Positions 54,069-63,928 of a stretch of DNA of 64,000 nucleotides are shown in pieces (the first letter of the stretch is position 1; each line of letters opens with the position of its first letter). Below the pieces are notes generated by a model. It was not told where the DNA came from. It saw nothing but the letters and a program-made list of their open reading frames with translations, and did not search any database. Source of the DNA: Meghimatium bilineatum (Eukaryota; Mollusca; Gastropoda; Stylommatophora; Philomycidae); contig CM067306.1 of the NCBI GenBank assembly GCA_034231615.1, positions 60,326,749-60,390,748 of the forward strand, written 5' to 3'. Made by a program: the position numbers and the translations under genes.

Positions 54069-54333
54069 CTCTTTTTCTGATTTTGTTCTCAAACTCCGGC
54101 AGATTAGCAGGATGTAGTCTGGAGAACGGAATGCATTGTGTCATGGTTTACTGCTCAGCTGTAATGTTTGCACTTTTCGGCCTGATACATCCGACTTCAG
54201 CATGACTCTTGGGTCACTGTTACCATCTATAGCATGAGACAGCCAACTCCATCCCAGAAACCTTCTTAGTCGCTTACTACGACATGGATTGCAGGCAATA
54301 TTGCTGATATTCTTTCCTCCCATGTCGGGCCCC
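54069..54333 (-). repeat. SINE-A copy
   Basis: TTGTTCTCAAACTCCGGCAG, GCATTGTGTCATGGTTTACT, CTTTTCGGCCTGATACATCC, GAGACAGCCAACTCCATCCC and CCCATGTCGGGCCCCTGC. The CTT tail is lost. Confidence 0.88.
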
Positions 54334-54792
54334 TGCTGCACAGAAGAAAATATTTACCTCCAGACAAAATGTACACGAAGCACTACACAAGAACAGATTT
54401 CTAATACTTACAAGTAATAAACACATCCCATGTTTACTGTAAGGATTCTATTTTTGCATTAGTTTCCACATCTCTTCTCATTAACGGGTTGTTAAACAGG
54501 GATATATCTTTATCACTCCTAGGCACCAATCTCTCTTTGCCCCGTGCAACTCGCTAATCCTCCTCATTAGTTGATCCATTTCCTGGAATTCGGCCTCTTT
54601 CTGAGAAAAGTATCTGGGATATTTCCGGAAATCTTCAATCATTTCTGAATCAATATATTTTATTTGTGTTCTTTTCCGCTCTGTCTATCTTACAAAGTGT
54701 TGATGTGGTTAGGGAACTATATATGCATATTTTGGTACCAGCCATGTGCGGGGACAGACCAGAGAAAATTTACATCATTTAAAAATATATTT
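54334..54792. other. unassigned stretch
   Basis: No gene or repeat recognised. Confidence 0.4.
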
Positions 54793-54857
54793 TTCCGTTG
54801 GTATTCAAACTCCCATTGGTTCTCTCTTGAGGCATAATGTTCCTACTACATTTCCAG

Positions 54858-56122
54858 GGATAAATGTTCCAGTGTTGGGTAACAACCCTAAACAGGAAGC
54901 AGGTGGCTGGAGTAACACCGGGCAAATGTCAAGATAAACAAAAATAGGTAGATGTGTTACCAAAATAAAACATAACACAACCTAACAACGAGATACAGGG
55001 ACAGACGACGTTTCGACTATTAAGCCTTCATCAGGACAAACGAAAGACAACGGTACAACGAATCTTACATGGAAACAAACGTGGTTGATAGGAAGGAAAG
55101 AGGAGGAGAGATAGTGAATAGATAGTGGAGGAAGTAAATAAGGAGCGGCATATTGGGGAGGAAGAGAGTATGGGGAGAAGAAGTGAGGAGAGAAAGTGCA
55201 CGGAAGGAGGTGAGGAGCGAAAATGGATAAGGTGTGGTAGTAAGTAAAATAGATAAGGTTAAATTAAGATACCTCAAAAGTGGCAACACGCAATGAGTAT
55301 AACGAATAGATAGCAGAGGAAGCAGAGATGGAGCAGCCTAGCAGGGAGGAAGAGGGTATGGGAAGAAGTGAGGAGGGGAAAGTGCACAGAAGGAGATGAG
55401 TGAAAATAGTTAAGGTGTAATAGCAAGTAAACTAAGATAAATGAGGATAAATTCAGATACTTACCTGAAATGGCAACAGGCAATGAGTATTAGCATACAG
55501 TCGTCATGGAAACGCAAAAGAGGATGGTAGGAGAGATCAGATGAGGGAGAGAGAGAGATGGAGATGAAGAATAAAGTAGAGAAAAAAGGGGAGAAAAGAA
55601 AGAAACGACCGAGCAGATATAGGCAGTGGAGAGAGACTATAAGTAGGAGTAGATAATGGTGGGAAGAAAATACAGTGATAATACAATGATGTATGTAAGT
55701 GAGAGTAAAATATAAAATATAGGTGATAATATATAAAAAAGAACTTATCTGATACGTGGAGAACTGGCTAGCTTGAAACCAACAGTCACACTGGTGGGTC
55801 AGGGTCAATGGACAATGAAAGCTAGTAAGGCAAGTAGCATCAATAAAGTACCAACATGCCAGATTGTCACACCACAGGAAACTACAGGAAACTAAGAGGA
55901 CTACAGAAATGGCCGCAGGGAAGATTGAGCGATAAGTATAAAGGTCCAGTATTATGACGAGAGACCGACTGAAATAATAGGCAGGGCCGTAGAGAGAAAC
56001 CCGAGGCGGGTAAAAGTTAAAACCGTGACTCCTACAAATAGTCATAGAGACAGATAAAAAAAGGGATGAGAGGAATGCAGAGGAGAAGAACAAGAAAAGA
56101 GAGAAGAAGAAGAGAAAGAAAG

Positions 56123-56167
<45 letters not shown>

Positions 56168-56928
56168 AAAAGAAAGAAAAAAAGAAAAAAGAAGAAGAAA
56201 ACGGTGGATAGACGTGGGCCCCGAGCCGGAAATACGCCACGCAAGGACGGGATGTGGAAGTAGGAAGGAGCCTATCGGACACAGCAAGGTAGGGTGGGGG
56301 ACTAACACGGGGAGGCGCGTCGTGCGAAGGTATCAGGCTGATAAAGAAAGAAGGTGCAGAAGAGAAGGGTACCAGAGTAGGAGAGAAAAGGGGAAAGGAG
56401 GCAATGTCAGATGGAGGCAGACCCAGAACTACAGCCAAAGCATGTGAGGTGGTGGGGGGTCGTATGTGACCAAGTAAGGGTCATCAGTCCATAATGTCGT
56501 TGTAGTTGGAGGTCGGTGTAACAGAGGTTCCGATAAAATAAATATTGCGGAAGATGGACCAAGGTCACAACCGCAACGACAAGTACCTTCTAGGCCCCGT
56601 GTTCGGAAGTGAGACCTGTCGCATCAACCGAAGATGATAAGAGGATGGACTAGCCGCACGTCACAATCCCTATGTGGGTATTGCCCGCACTGTACACTAG
56701 CCCATCTATGGGAACAACGATCAACGGACAGAACCTCGAGCCACCGATACACGATCCCTTAGTCCAGGCCATGTACCATGGTGAGAAACATGTCAGATGA
56801 AACGATGTTCGTAGTTGAGTGAGACCAACCGTACATTGCAACCCACTGGAGGTGTTGCCCGTACCGCACGCTGGCTCCATAAATATACATAGGGGACCCC
56901 TGTATCCGAGCCATCCAAGTCGTGTGGG

Positions 56929-56969
<41 letters not shown>

Positions 56970-57758
56970 AATAAATATATATGTATATTCTAAATAAATA
57001 AATATATATATATATGTAGTCGGTGTAAAGGTCTCCCAGCCTCGGCATGCTAAGTAGCTGTAAGGGTAGCCGACCCAACAAGACCAAAGAAGGACAACCA
57101 GAGAGCGGCAAAAGGCAAAAAGTAATAAGATGATAGGTACGTGGTGGCGCCCACGGGCCACAGAGAATGGCACAGAAGAAACAGAGGACACAGCCTCAAG
57201 TAGTGGGAATGGAGAAAGTAGACAGAGTAGGACGAAGAATCGAACGGGGAAGTGGATAATGAAGCCTGGGTAAAACAACCCGTAGAAAGAGAGTGGAGTG
57301 TGATAGCAAGAGATACAGATGAGGCATAGAATCGACGCGCAAAGCCGCACTAGGCCCACCCCGGATGAAATCCTGCCGGTCCCAGTCCCAAGGCGTAACA
57401 ACCCACCAACACATCAATAGCAACGTGGCGGGTCACCGTAGCCCCAACCCCTGGGTGGGGCCCAAGCCGATCCACCACAATGGAGAGGAACAGTAGCAAG
57501 GAGAGGAGTAAGACAAAATGAGGATAGGGGGGTGGCAGAAGGAAGGAATGTAGGAGCAGCAGGGAGGCATAGCAAGGGAGACACACACACACAAAAATGG
57601 GGGGGGGAGGTATAGAGATTATTGAAAGTATAGCTGGTCATTGATGCCATGGGGCTTAAGAGTATACCACACCTTATCCATTTTCGCTCCTCACCTCCTT
57701 CCGTGCACTTTCTCTCCTCACTTCTTCTCCCCATACTCTCTTCCTCCCCAATATGCCG
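54858..57758 (+). mobile_element. unclassified 2.9-kb retroelement-like insertion
   Basis: Seen: exact 15-bp target duplication (54843-54857 and 57759-57773). A hammerhead-like motif lies near the left end (55001-55036). Two diverged direct repeats of about 215 bp follow (55070-55275 and 55290-55490). A roughly 90-bp inverted copy of 55145-55234 sits at the right end (57668-57757). Two long poly-A tracts lie inside (about 56123-56165 and 56932-56968). The plus strand is purine-rich and GC is raised. I find no RT, transposase or capsid protein. Known: Penelope-like elements carry hammerhead motifs and often have partial inverted copies at one end. Inference: a non-autonomous or rearranged Penelope-like insertion. 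Alternative: a composite of several retroposed sequences. Confidence 0.6.
55001..55036 (-). other. hammerhead-like motif, best preserved
   Basis: The minus strand reads CCTGATGAAGGCTTAATAGT then CGAAACGTCGTC. CTGATGA and GAAAC core boxes are both exact, and GUC follows the second box. The stem II pairing is weak, and I cannot draw a convincing stem I. Confidence 0.4.
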
Positions 57759-57888
57759 CTACTACATTTCCAGCAGGCTGCAGTCTAAAGAACGTAAATC
57801 CTTTGAGTAGCCGTTTTATGTGCCCCAACGACCCGATAAATTCCACTTCGGCATTGAAAATTTTGATAAGGAATGTTATCTTTTTCGT

Positions 57889-57917
57889 ATGCGTTCATTC
57901 TTATACTTCTGCTGGTT
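57889..57917 (-). repeat. SINE-B 3'-end scrap
   Basis: GCGTTCATTCTTATACTTCT GCTGG matches the SINE-B region next to its tail; only about 28 bp. Confidence 0.4.
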
Positions 57918-57959
57918 AGGGGCTGCCTATATATTTTGTCAACTTCTTCTTCTTCATCG

Positions 57960-58165
57960 TTCTTCAGTCAGATATCAGGTTACAGCGCCAATAGCTTCAG
58001 TCAGATATCAGGTTACAGCGCCAATAGCTTCAGTCAGATATCAGGTTACAGCGCCAATAGCTTCAGTCAGATATCAGGTTACAGCGCCAATAGCTTCAGT
58101 CAGATATCAGGTTACAGCGCCAATAGCTTCAGTCAGATATCAGGTTACAGCGCCAATAGCTTCAA
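57960..58165. repeat. 33-bp array, about 6.2 copies
   Basis: TTCAGTCAGATATCAGGTTA plus CAGCGCCAATAGC; units are identical. Because 33 is a multiple of three, two plus frames stay open (SVRYQVTAPIA; SQISGYSANSF). No protein similarity recognised. Confidence 0.96.
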
Positions 58166-58304
58166 TGAATTGTGTGATTCGCTTCAGGTCATCCATGGAA
58201 CCCCTCAAGTCTGGAATTAGTGTCGTCTCAGTAAGCCATATTTTCTCCCTCTCTTCTTGGTAGAGTTGACGGGCATGAAGAATGTATTATGACAACAATT
58301 AGGG

Positions 58305-58440
58305 GGGACTTGGACCCTGAAAAAAAATTGTCAGCTGCTAACAGGACGGAGGGAGAGGGCGGGGGGGGGGGGTTGACAAAAGTTGACGTCAATAATACTT
58401 TTTTTACACACCAATTAAATTGTTTGAATTTTAAAACTAC
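58305..58440 (+). repeat. dispersed repeat F, copy 2
   Basis: TTGTCAGCTGCTAACAGGAC, a G-run, GTTGACAAAAGTTGACGTCA and TACACACCAATTAAATTGTT align with the minus strand at 18835-18962. Confidence 0.6.
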
Positions 58441-58677
58441 AACCAATCATTTCAGAGCTCATGGCTACGTACTGAATAAGATAAACAAGCGGTTCGCAAA
58501 TTTTCAGCGGTCGAGGATCCCCTTTACGTATTTTTATATCGCGTTCCCCCAAATGTCCATTTATCTTTTTATTGTAAATATGACGGTTGATATTCTTTCT
58601 AAATGAATTAGTGGGTGATAGTGAATCCGCAGCTGAAGTTAAGTAAACACTGACACCGGCCATGACCCCATGACAGG

Positions 58678-58796
58678 ATTAACGGGAATTGAACCAGTCC
58701 GTTTAACGGCACCAAATCGCCTAGCAACTATTTCACATGCGTTCTTCCGTACTAGGCAATTTGGTGCCGTTGAACGGACTGGTTCAATTCCCATTA
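58678..58796. repeat. 47-bp inverted repeat (hairpin) containing B-box-like sequence
   Basis: Left arm 58678-58724 and right arm about 58752-58796 are reverse complements with about four mismatches; the loop is 27 nt. Both arms carry GGACTGGTTCAATTCCC (a tRNA B-box-like motif) in opposite orientation, so the palindrome may derive from two inverted SINE pieces. Confidence 0.85.
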
Positions 58797-58849
58797 GTCT
58801 CAAGAAATTTTTTTTTAATTGTCCTCTGGCTCCCTACTTAAATTTACTT

Positions 58850-59395
58850 GTATTTAAATTTACCGTGTTAAGATTCTTATATAAATCTTTGGTTTTCTCA
58901 ATATTTGCATATGGATGTGAGTTCTGGACTCATCTGCGGAGTTAGAGAGAAGAGTTCAGGCTTTTGAAAATACATCGCGCGTGTGTTGCCGGGGCCCGAA
59001 AGGGGAGCAAAGAATAGCAAAACTGTTTACCTTCCATGCATGTCGTAAGAGACGACTAAGGAGGTTGTGGGATGGAGTTGGCTGTCCCATCCCACATAGG
59101 GTCAGTGACCCAAACCATGTTGAAGTCGGATGTGTCAGGCCAAAAGGCGCAGATATCGTAGCAATGCTGTAAACCATGACACAGCGCATTCCGTTCTCCT
59201 GACTACATCCTGCTAATCTGCAGGAGTATGAGAACTAACGCAGAAGAAGAAAAGGAGAAAACACATGCTATAGAGGTGTACTTGGGTATGTTACCGAGAA
59301 CATAAGATCAATGTGTTTGCTCATGATATAATTAATGTATTAGCGGGTCAGACAGAACCACAGTTAACAATCGTGAAACTTAGCAAACTCTGGGG
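58850..59395 (+). pseudogene. LINE C-terminal region split by SINE-A
   Basis: Left: FLYKSLVFSIFAYGCEFWTH then ELERRVQAFENTSR (58850-58978). Right: MCYREHKINVFAHDIINVLA and GQTEPQLTIVKLSKLWGA (about 59258-59395). Joined, this follows KLYKSLVLSGVLYGCEFWTL, YRRILGICYREHKTNVYVRN and FSIVKRRKLAWFGH of the copy at 41.3-41.5 kb. GAAAATACAT before and GAAAACACAT after the SINE are a probable target duplication. Confidence 0.82.
58981..59255 (+). repeat. SINE-A copy inside a LINE, full length
   Basis: GTGTGTTGCCGGGGCCCGAA, AAACTGTTTACCTTCCATGC, GGATGGAGTTGGCTGTCCCA, GAAGTCGGATGTGTCAGGCC and GCTAATCTGCAGGAGTATGA with GAAGAAGAAAAGG. Well preserved, so it inserted after the LINE had already decayed. Confidence 0.95.
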
Positions 59396-59515
59396 TGCTC
59401 GAATAATATTTATCGCCAATAGGGGAGAAAAAAAGTACCGAATGAAGGTCTTAATGAATTTTGTGCAGTGGTATTCTATAGCAGACGGTCGTGGTTATAT
59501 CCTGCTCTGATCACA
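59396..59515 (+). mobile_element. MITE-like element, partial copy M6
   Basis: AGTACCGAATGAAGGTCTTA, ATGAATTTTGTGCAGTGG and AGCAGACGGTCGTGGTTA match the right end of the MITE family. Confidence 0.5.
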
Positions 59516-59771
59516 AGGCAACAAAATAAAACTTTTTTTAATCATCTGAAACCAAAATACACTTTTCTAAAGGATTTTTTGGCGCTGATTTCAGATCTGG
59601 TATCAGTTTTTTTCTATCACGTCAAGTTTTAAAGTTATGAGTGATGTTAGTTTTCACTGAACTTGGCTGTATTTTTTCGAGAATCGCAAACATCAATTAA
59701 GCAAATGATTCACATCTTCTAGACTAAATCAAATATACTCACATCACAGCATAGATATGTAGAATGTTTCT

Positions 59772-60577
59772 TCAAAAATGCTTGGAATTTGATTTTCTGT
59801 TATATTCTTCGCCTGGATTATCACGGAATAGCATCCAGCAGAAGTCGGCCATCATACTCTCATTCCACAAACCTTGATAACGGCGCTCCATTAACTGAAT
59901 GTCCTGGTGAAAACGTTCTCCTTGCTCTTCACTCACCATACCAAGATTTTCTGGGAAGAAATCTACATGGGAGTGCAAGAATTGCACTTTTTTTGACATG
60001 CGACAGCCAAGGTTCTGGTAAGAATCTATTAGACGCTGAACTCCTTCCCTGTACGTAGGGGACTTATGATTACCAAGAAAGTTTTCACAGACCCACTTGA
60101 ATGCCTCCCAGGCTTCTAGCTCAGCTCCTGACTGCATTCCTCCCCATCTTGCATAGATACGAGTCCACCAGAAGGAGGTAAAGGAATAGGCAATGAATCG
60201 TCATGTGGAACAGGCCTGATGGCAGAATCTAAGCTAGGATATACAATGTTCTGTTTATTTTTAGCAGAGAATCCATTTGTGTTCACCAGACAAAAGTAGC
60301 AATCATTGACATGGTCTCGCGGTTCCCTCCATAACATTGGAATTGCAAATGGCATAGCTGCCTTGCGGCCATTTAGCCAGTCACGTAGTCCGCTTGAACA
60401 ACTGGTACATATGATATGTGGAGCCCAAGATTTATCCTGATCACCCAGTGGACAGCCAAAATACAATATGTATATCTTCTTTAGATCATCTGAAATTGTG
60501 CGCCGCTGTGATTTCGTCACATATGAACCACACACAAAACAGAAACAGTTTGGATGATTGATGCATCTTCTAGGCAT
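59772..60577 (-). pseudogene. multicopy Cys-rich/DFFPENLG protein family, internally deleted
   Basis: N-terminal part (60116-60577): CINHPNCFCFVCGSYVTKSQ, KKIYILYFGCPLGDQDKSWA, PHIICTSCSSGLRDWLNGRK and YFCLVNTNGFSAKNKQ, with Cys pairs suggesting zinc binding. C-terminal part (59772-60137): AWEAFKWVCENFLGNHKSPT, FLHSHVDFFPENLGMVSEEQ, GERFHQDIQLMERRYQG and MMADFCWMLFRDNPGEEYNR, ending at a stop. I know both parts from one family of uncharacterised proteins, multicopy in some cnidarians and arthropods and often regarded as transposon-linked. In that family several hundred residues lie between the parts; here they abut in different frames. The broken internal region shows this copy is not functional as the full protein. 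Biochemical role unknown. Confidence 0.75.
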
Positions 60578-61052
60578 GATAATAAGTTAATAAGTACACA
60601 AAATAAGTTATCAAGTACACAAATGCAAGGTTTTTGCAACCTTTAAAATAAAAGAAAGTACAAAACAACGAAATCTCATAATATACTTGTCGTAATTACT
60701 TTAAGCAAACACCACACGTGTATAAATGGATTTACTATCCTATCGAATACACAAAAATGGTAGCATCGATACTAAATCACGTGACCCGAAACTGAACAAA
60801 ATTGTAACAGCCAGTAATAAAGTATCGATACCAATCTAAATAAAACATTGTACTCGATTTGTGGTCATAACCACTGTTGAAAGATATTATAATTAGCTAT
60901 TACAAAAAAATGTTACGTGGTAGAAAAAAACTAAAGACAGATTTGAAATCAGCTAACCAAATACTACAAAACCCATATAAAATTATCTGTGATGATTTTT
61001 GTGTGTTGCCTTGATCGAAGCATTAACGCTAATCTTGACCTGCGACAATACT
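60578..61052. other. unassigned AT-rich stretch
   Basis: Lies upstream of the broken gene in its reading direction. No promoter element, gene or repeat recognised. Confidence 0.4.
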
Positions 61053-61258
61053 ATAAGACCACTGAACAGAATTAATTAAGACTTCATTTATTACGCTTTT
61101 AATTATTGTCGTTATTTTTGTTGGTCACTATTTATATACTTGGAGTCGCATTCCTAAAAAAGCCAAGGCCGACCAATGTAAAGCACGGAAATAATCAAAA
61201 ATTCCTTTCATGTCATCTTTACATATTCTGTACACGAGTCTTCTATACCGAAGACAAG
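61053..61258. mobile_element. palindromic MITE-like element, copy M4
   Basis: Left arm ATAAGACCACTGAACAGAAT TAATTAAGACTTCATTTATT; right-hand sequence TGTACACGAGTCTTCTATA. The inner stem GTTGGTCACTATTTATATAC is as in M1. Outer pairing is more eroded than in M1. Confidence 0.65.
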
Positions 61259-61831
61259 CCAAGAGTCACTCACTATGCCTTTCTCTTAGGTACAGTCATA
61301 AAATAAGTTCGCTTCTAATTTCTAATTTATTGTACACAATGACGCCTCACTGTCTGATCCTTAGGAAATCCTTATTTTCTAATTATAATTCCTTTTTTAT
61401 ATATTTTTGCCCAGTTTACTTAAGTGCAGTCCCGGAGGTAAGGATTATGTTCTAGACAGAAGCTTTAACCCAACGCTAGTCAAATCCCCAGTATGTCCTC
61501 TTCCAATCTTCGTTCGACTTTCGCCTACAAATATCTCCTGAAATAATAAACCCTAACCTCCATCACGTGTCAATAAGGCAAATAACTCTTTCCTAAATAT
61601 CTTGCCTGGTTTGAGGTCCTGTCACTGCCAATGATCATCGTTTTATAATCTTCATAAATGACTTTAGTTCCAGGAGATGTTTAGCTTACCGTTCCGCGTT
61701 GATTTTGTTTTGTTTCTTGGTCAAATTTGAAAATTAGATTGCGTGTCCTGTAATGGAATTAGTTTGTGAAATGTACCCTCGTGGTATTTGCCAGTGCTTT
61801 CCTTGATATTGCTATCGTTTACTTGCAATCA
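61259..61831. other. unassigned stretch
   Basis: No gene or repeat recognised. Confidence 0.4.
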
Positions 61832-62085
61832 CTTCTTCGTCTCTTTCTGAGTCTTTCTCAAATTCCTGCAGGTTAGCAGGGAGTAGTCGGGAGAGAGAAG
61901 TGCTTTGTATCGTGGTTTACAGATTGGATGCGTTAGTAGCGACTTTTGGCCTGGCACATGCGATTTCAGCATTGTTTATGAGCCGCTCTGCCCTCTATGA
62001 AATAGGACAGTCAACTCCACTTCCAAAACCTCTTCAGTCGCCTCTTACGACATGCAATAAAGGTCACAATTCTTTGCTCTTCTCC
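61832..62085 (-). repeat. SINE-A copy, diverged
   Basis: TCTCAAATTCCTGCAGGTTA, TCGTGGTTTACAGATTGGAT, CTTTTGGCCTGGCACATGCG, ATAGGACAGTCAACTCCACT and CGCCTCTTACGACATGCAAT. Confidence 0.82.
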
Positions 62086-62175
62086 TTCGCTGTCCTTCTC
62101 TCCCACCACTGTCCTTCTCTCCCTCCACTGTCCTTCTTTCCCTGCACTGTCCTTCTCTCCCTGTACTGTCCTTCT
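62086..62175. repeat. 19-bp array, about 4.5 copies
   Basis: CCACTGTCCTTCTCTCCCT units directly after the SINE 5' end. Confidence 0.85.
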
Positions 62176-62470
62176 CTATCTGTTCTCTATCTGTTCTCTA
62201 GCTGCTCTCTATGTTGTCTCTAGGTTTTTCTCTAGGTTTTTCTCTAGGTTTTCTCTAGGTTTTTCTCTAGATTTTCTCTAGGTTTTCTCTAGGTTTTTCT
62301 CTAGATTTTCTCTAGGTTTTCCCTAGGTTTTTCTCTAGATTTTCTCTAGGTTTTCCCTAGGTTTTTCTCTAGATTTTCTCTAGGTTTTCTCTAGGTTTTT
62401 CTCTAGGTTTTTCTCTAGGTTTTTCTCTAGATTTTCTCTAGGTTTTCTCTTGGTGTTCCTCTAGTTGTTC
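62176..62470. repeat. 11-13-bp array (TTTCTCTAGG type)
   Basis: TTTTCTCTAGG and TTTTTCTCTAGA units with one-base length changes, preceded by TGTTCTCTA-type variants. Confidence 0.93.
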
Positions 62471-63189
62471 CTCAGCTTTCCAACTCTACTCTTTACCTAC
62501 GGTTTCCAGTCCTCCGTCTGTCTAGTTATGTTGCCAAGTTTCTTTCCCGTGTCTTATGTTTTCTATTCATCTCAATTTTCTAATTCTTATCTTTGCCTAC
62601 CCCATGCAATCTTCCACAACTCCTCAATGATATCAACTAACGTTATCATTAATTTATAAACAATTTTGTGTAGTTGTGCTGGTTCATAATCGCCTACAAC
62701 CACAAAAGCCGTTCTATTCTCGTGAACCTGAAAATGTATTTACATTGAGAGCATACCCATTCGGCAGGCCAAAAATAGATATATATGCATTGTTTTAGTT
62801 TGCAATAGCCTTGAAAATCTGGCATGTGGACTCCATTATGTTAATATGGCGCCAAGGTTGCCCATTTCTAAATCCGAAGCTTTAAGACCGTTGAGTGTTT
62901 TACCAAGAGGAGGTATTCTAGTAGATGTGCCAAAAATGCTCTCGGTAACAGATGCGGTGTGAGTGCTTTTGTTGGCAGACGTGTAAGTTATCACTAGATA
63001 AAATCCAGGTTTTAAGATGTTCACCTGTCAGAGTTAAATTTTAAGACCCGCGCCACGATGTTTCAACGGTGCCCATTCTGAGGAGATTATACTGGAATAA
63101 ATGTAGATTGAACATATTCAGTGTTGCCACAAATATTGAGCAAAAATGCAACAGACATTATTTGGTTGAATAACGTCGATTTGATTATT
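62471..63189. other. unassigned stretch
   Basis: No gene confidently seen. A 62-residue minus frame at 62836-63024 (NILKPGFYLVITYTSANKST) looks somewhat protein-like but has no motif I know. Confidence 0.35.
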
Positions 63190-63650
63190 CATTTGTTTCG
63201 ATTTTCAGTTGCTACTAGCAATTGAACTCTTATACCCTTCTGAATATACTGTTTTGTGGGATTGGAGAGGGTTCTCAAAATCTTTATTTCATATTCAGAT
63301 GACTCAGTTGTCGGTGGCGTGCAATGTTCTGAGGAAAAGTCTGGTACTTTGGATGGCAGCAACATAATTTGTATACTACACTCGTGCCTCTCAACCTCTT
63401 TTTCCCCATAGCCATTTTCCGAAACAAGGTTCTCCCACGTCTCCTATGAGAAATGAAGAAACACACAAACTGCTATCCACCATTCTTCATTGCGTGCTAG
63501 TGTATATTCGGTATTTTGTAACATGTATTTTGAATATGAACGCATCTGTGACGGCCAGGGTACTGAGTTATTTATATTGCCTACTGAATCACCACAGTCA
63601 CCAAATGATGGGTTGATAGCTACGGCATGTAAAGGATTTGCTACCAATTG
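63190..63650 (-). CDS. possible host-gene exon(s), unknown product
   Basis: One minus frame reads VANPLHAVAINPSFGDCGDS, VGNINNSVPWPSQMRSYSKY and LARNEEWWIAVCVFLHFS to a TAG. It continues in the same frame as ETWENLVSENGYGEKEVERH, ECSIQIMLLPSKVPDFSSEH, CTPPTTESSEYEIKILRTLS to a stop near 63190. Composition is normal for protein and not repetitive, unlike other frames here. TTTCTTCATTTCTCATAG before GAGACGTGG is a good 3' splice site, so 63190-63443 may be a terminal exon. A second acceptor-like TTTTTTCAATTGGTAG lies at about 63642. Alternatively a pseudogene with an in-frame stop. Confidence 0.35.
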
Positions 63651-63734
63651 AAAAAATCTTTAATGTTTAAAAGGGTTTAAAAAACCGTAGAAGATTGACT
63701 TCACTGTACTCGGTTTCCCATATGTACTCCGTCA

Positions 63735-63928
63735 CTCTCAAGGAAGCGACACGCCGCCTGCCGAGAGTATCATTTATAGCACGTAACTCCGTAGCTTCAA
63801 GTGATAATCCACAGGGATCTCCGAAAAAAATCCACCTTATAAACAAGACGACACGAGCAGGATTTGAACCCGTGACCTCTTGAACACAATACGAACAGCT
63901 TAATGCAATGCGCCAGGGAGATCCCCTA
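63735..63928 (-). repeat. SINE-D copy with tRNA-derived head
   Basis: The reverse complement: GGGATCTCCCTGGCGCATTG (A-box region), GTCACGGGTTCAAATCCTGC (canonical B-box), GGATTTTTTTCGGAGATCCC, GAAGCTACGGAGTTACGTGC and ACTCTCGGCAGGCGGCGTGT. Most complete copy of family D. Confidence 0.8.

Larger units (their letters stand above)
54793..57857 (-). repeat. SINE-B copy split by a 2.9-kb insertion
   Basis: Left part 54793-54857 (CGTTGGTATTCAAACTCCCA ... TTCCTACTACATTTCCAG). Right part 57759-57857 (CTACTACATTTCCAG, CAGGCTGCAGTCTAAAGAAC ... CGATAAATTCCACTTCGGC). The 15-bp CTACTACATTTCCAG is present at both junctions, and the SINE reads on without loss. Confidence 0.85.

Noticed and set aside
55461-57401. 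Long Phe/Ser/Leu-rich open frames on the minus strand (up to 325 residues)
   Set aside because: They run through purine tracts and poly-A (poly-Phe on minus) and show no domain.
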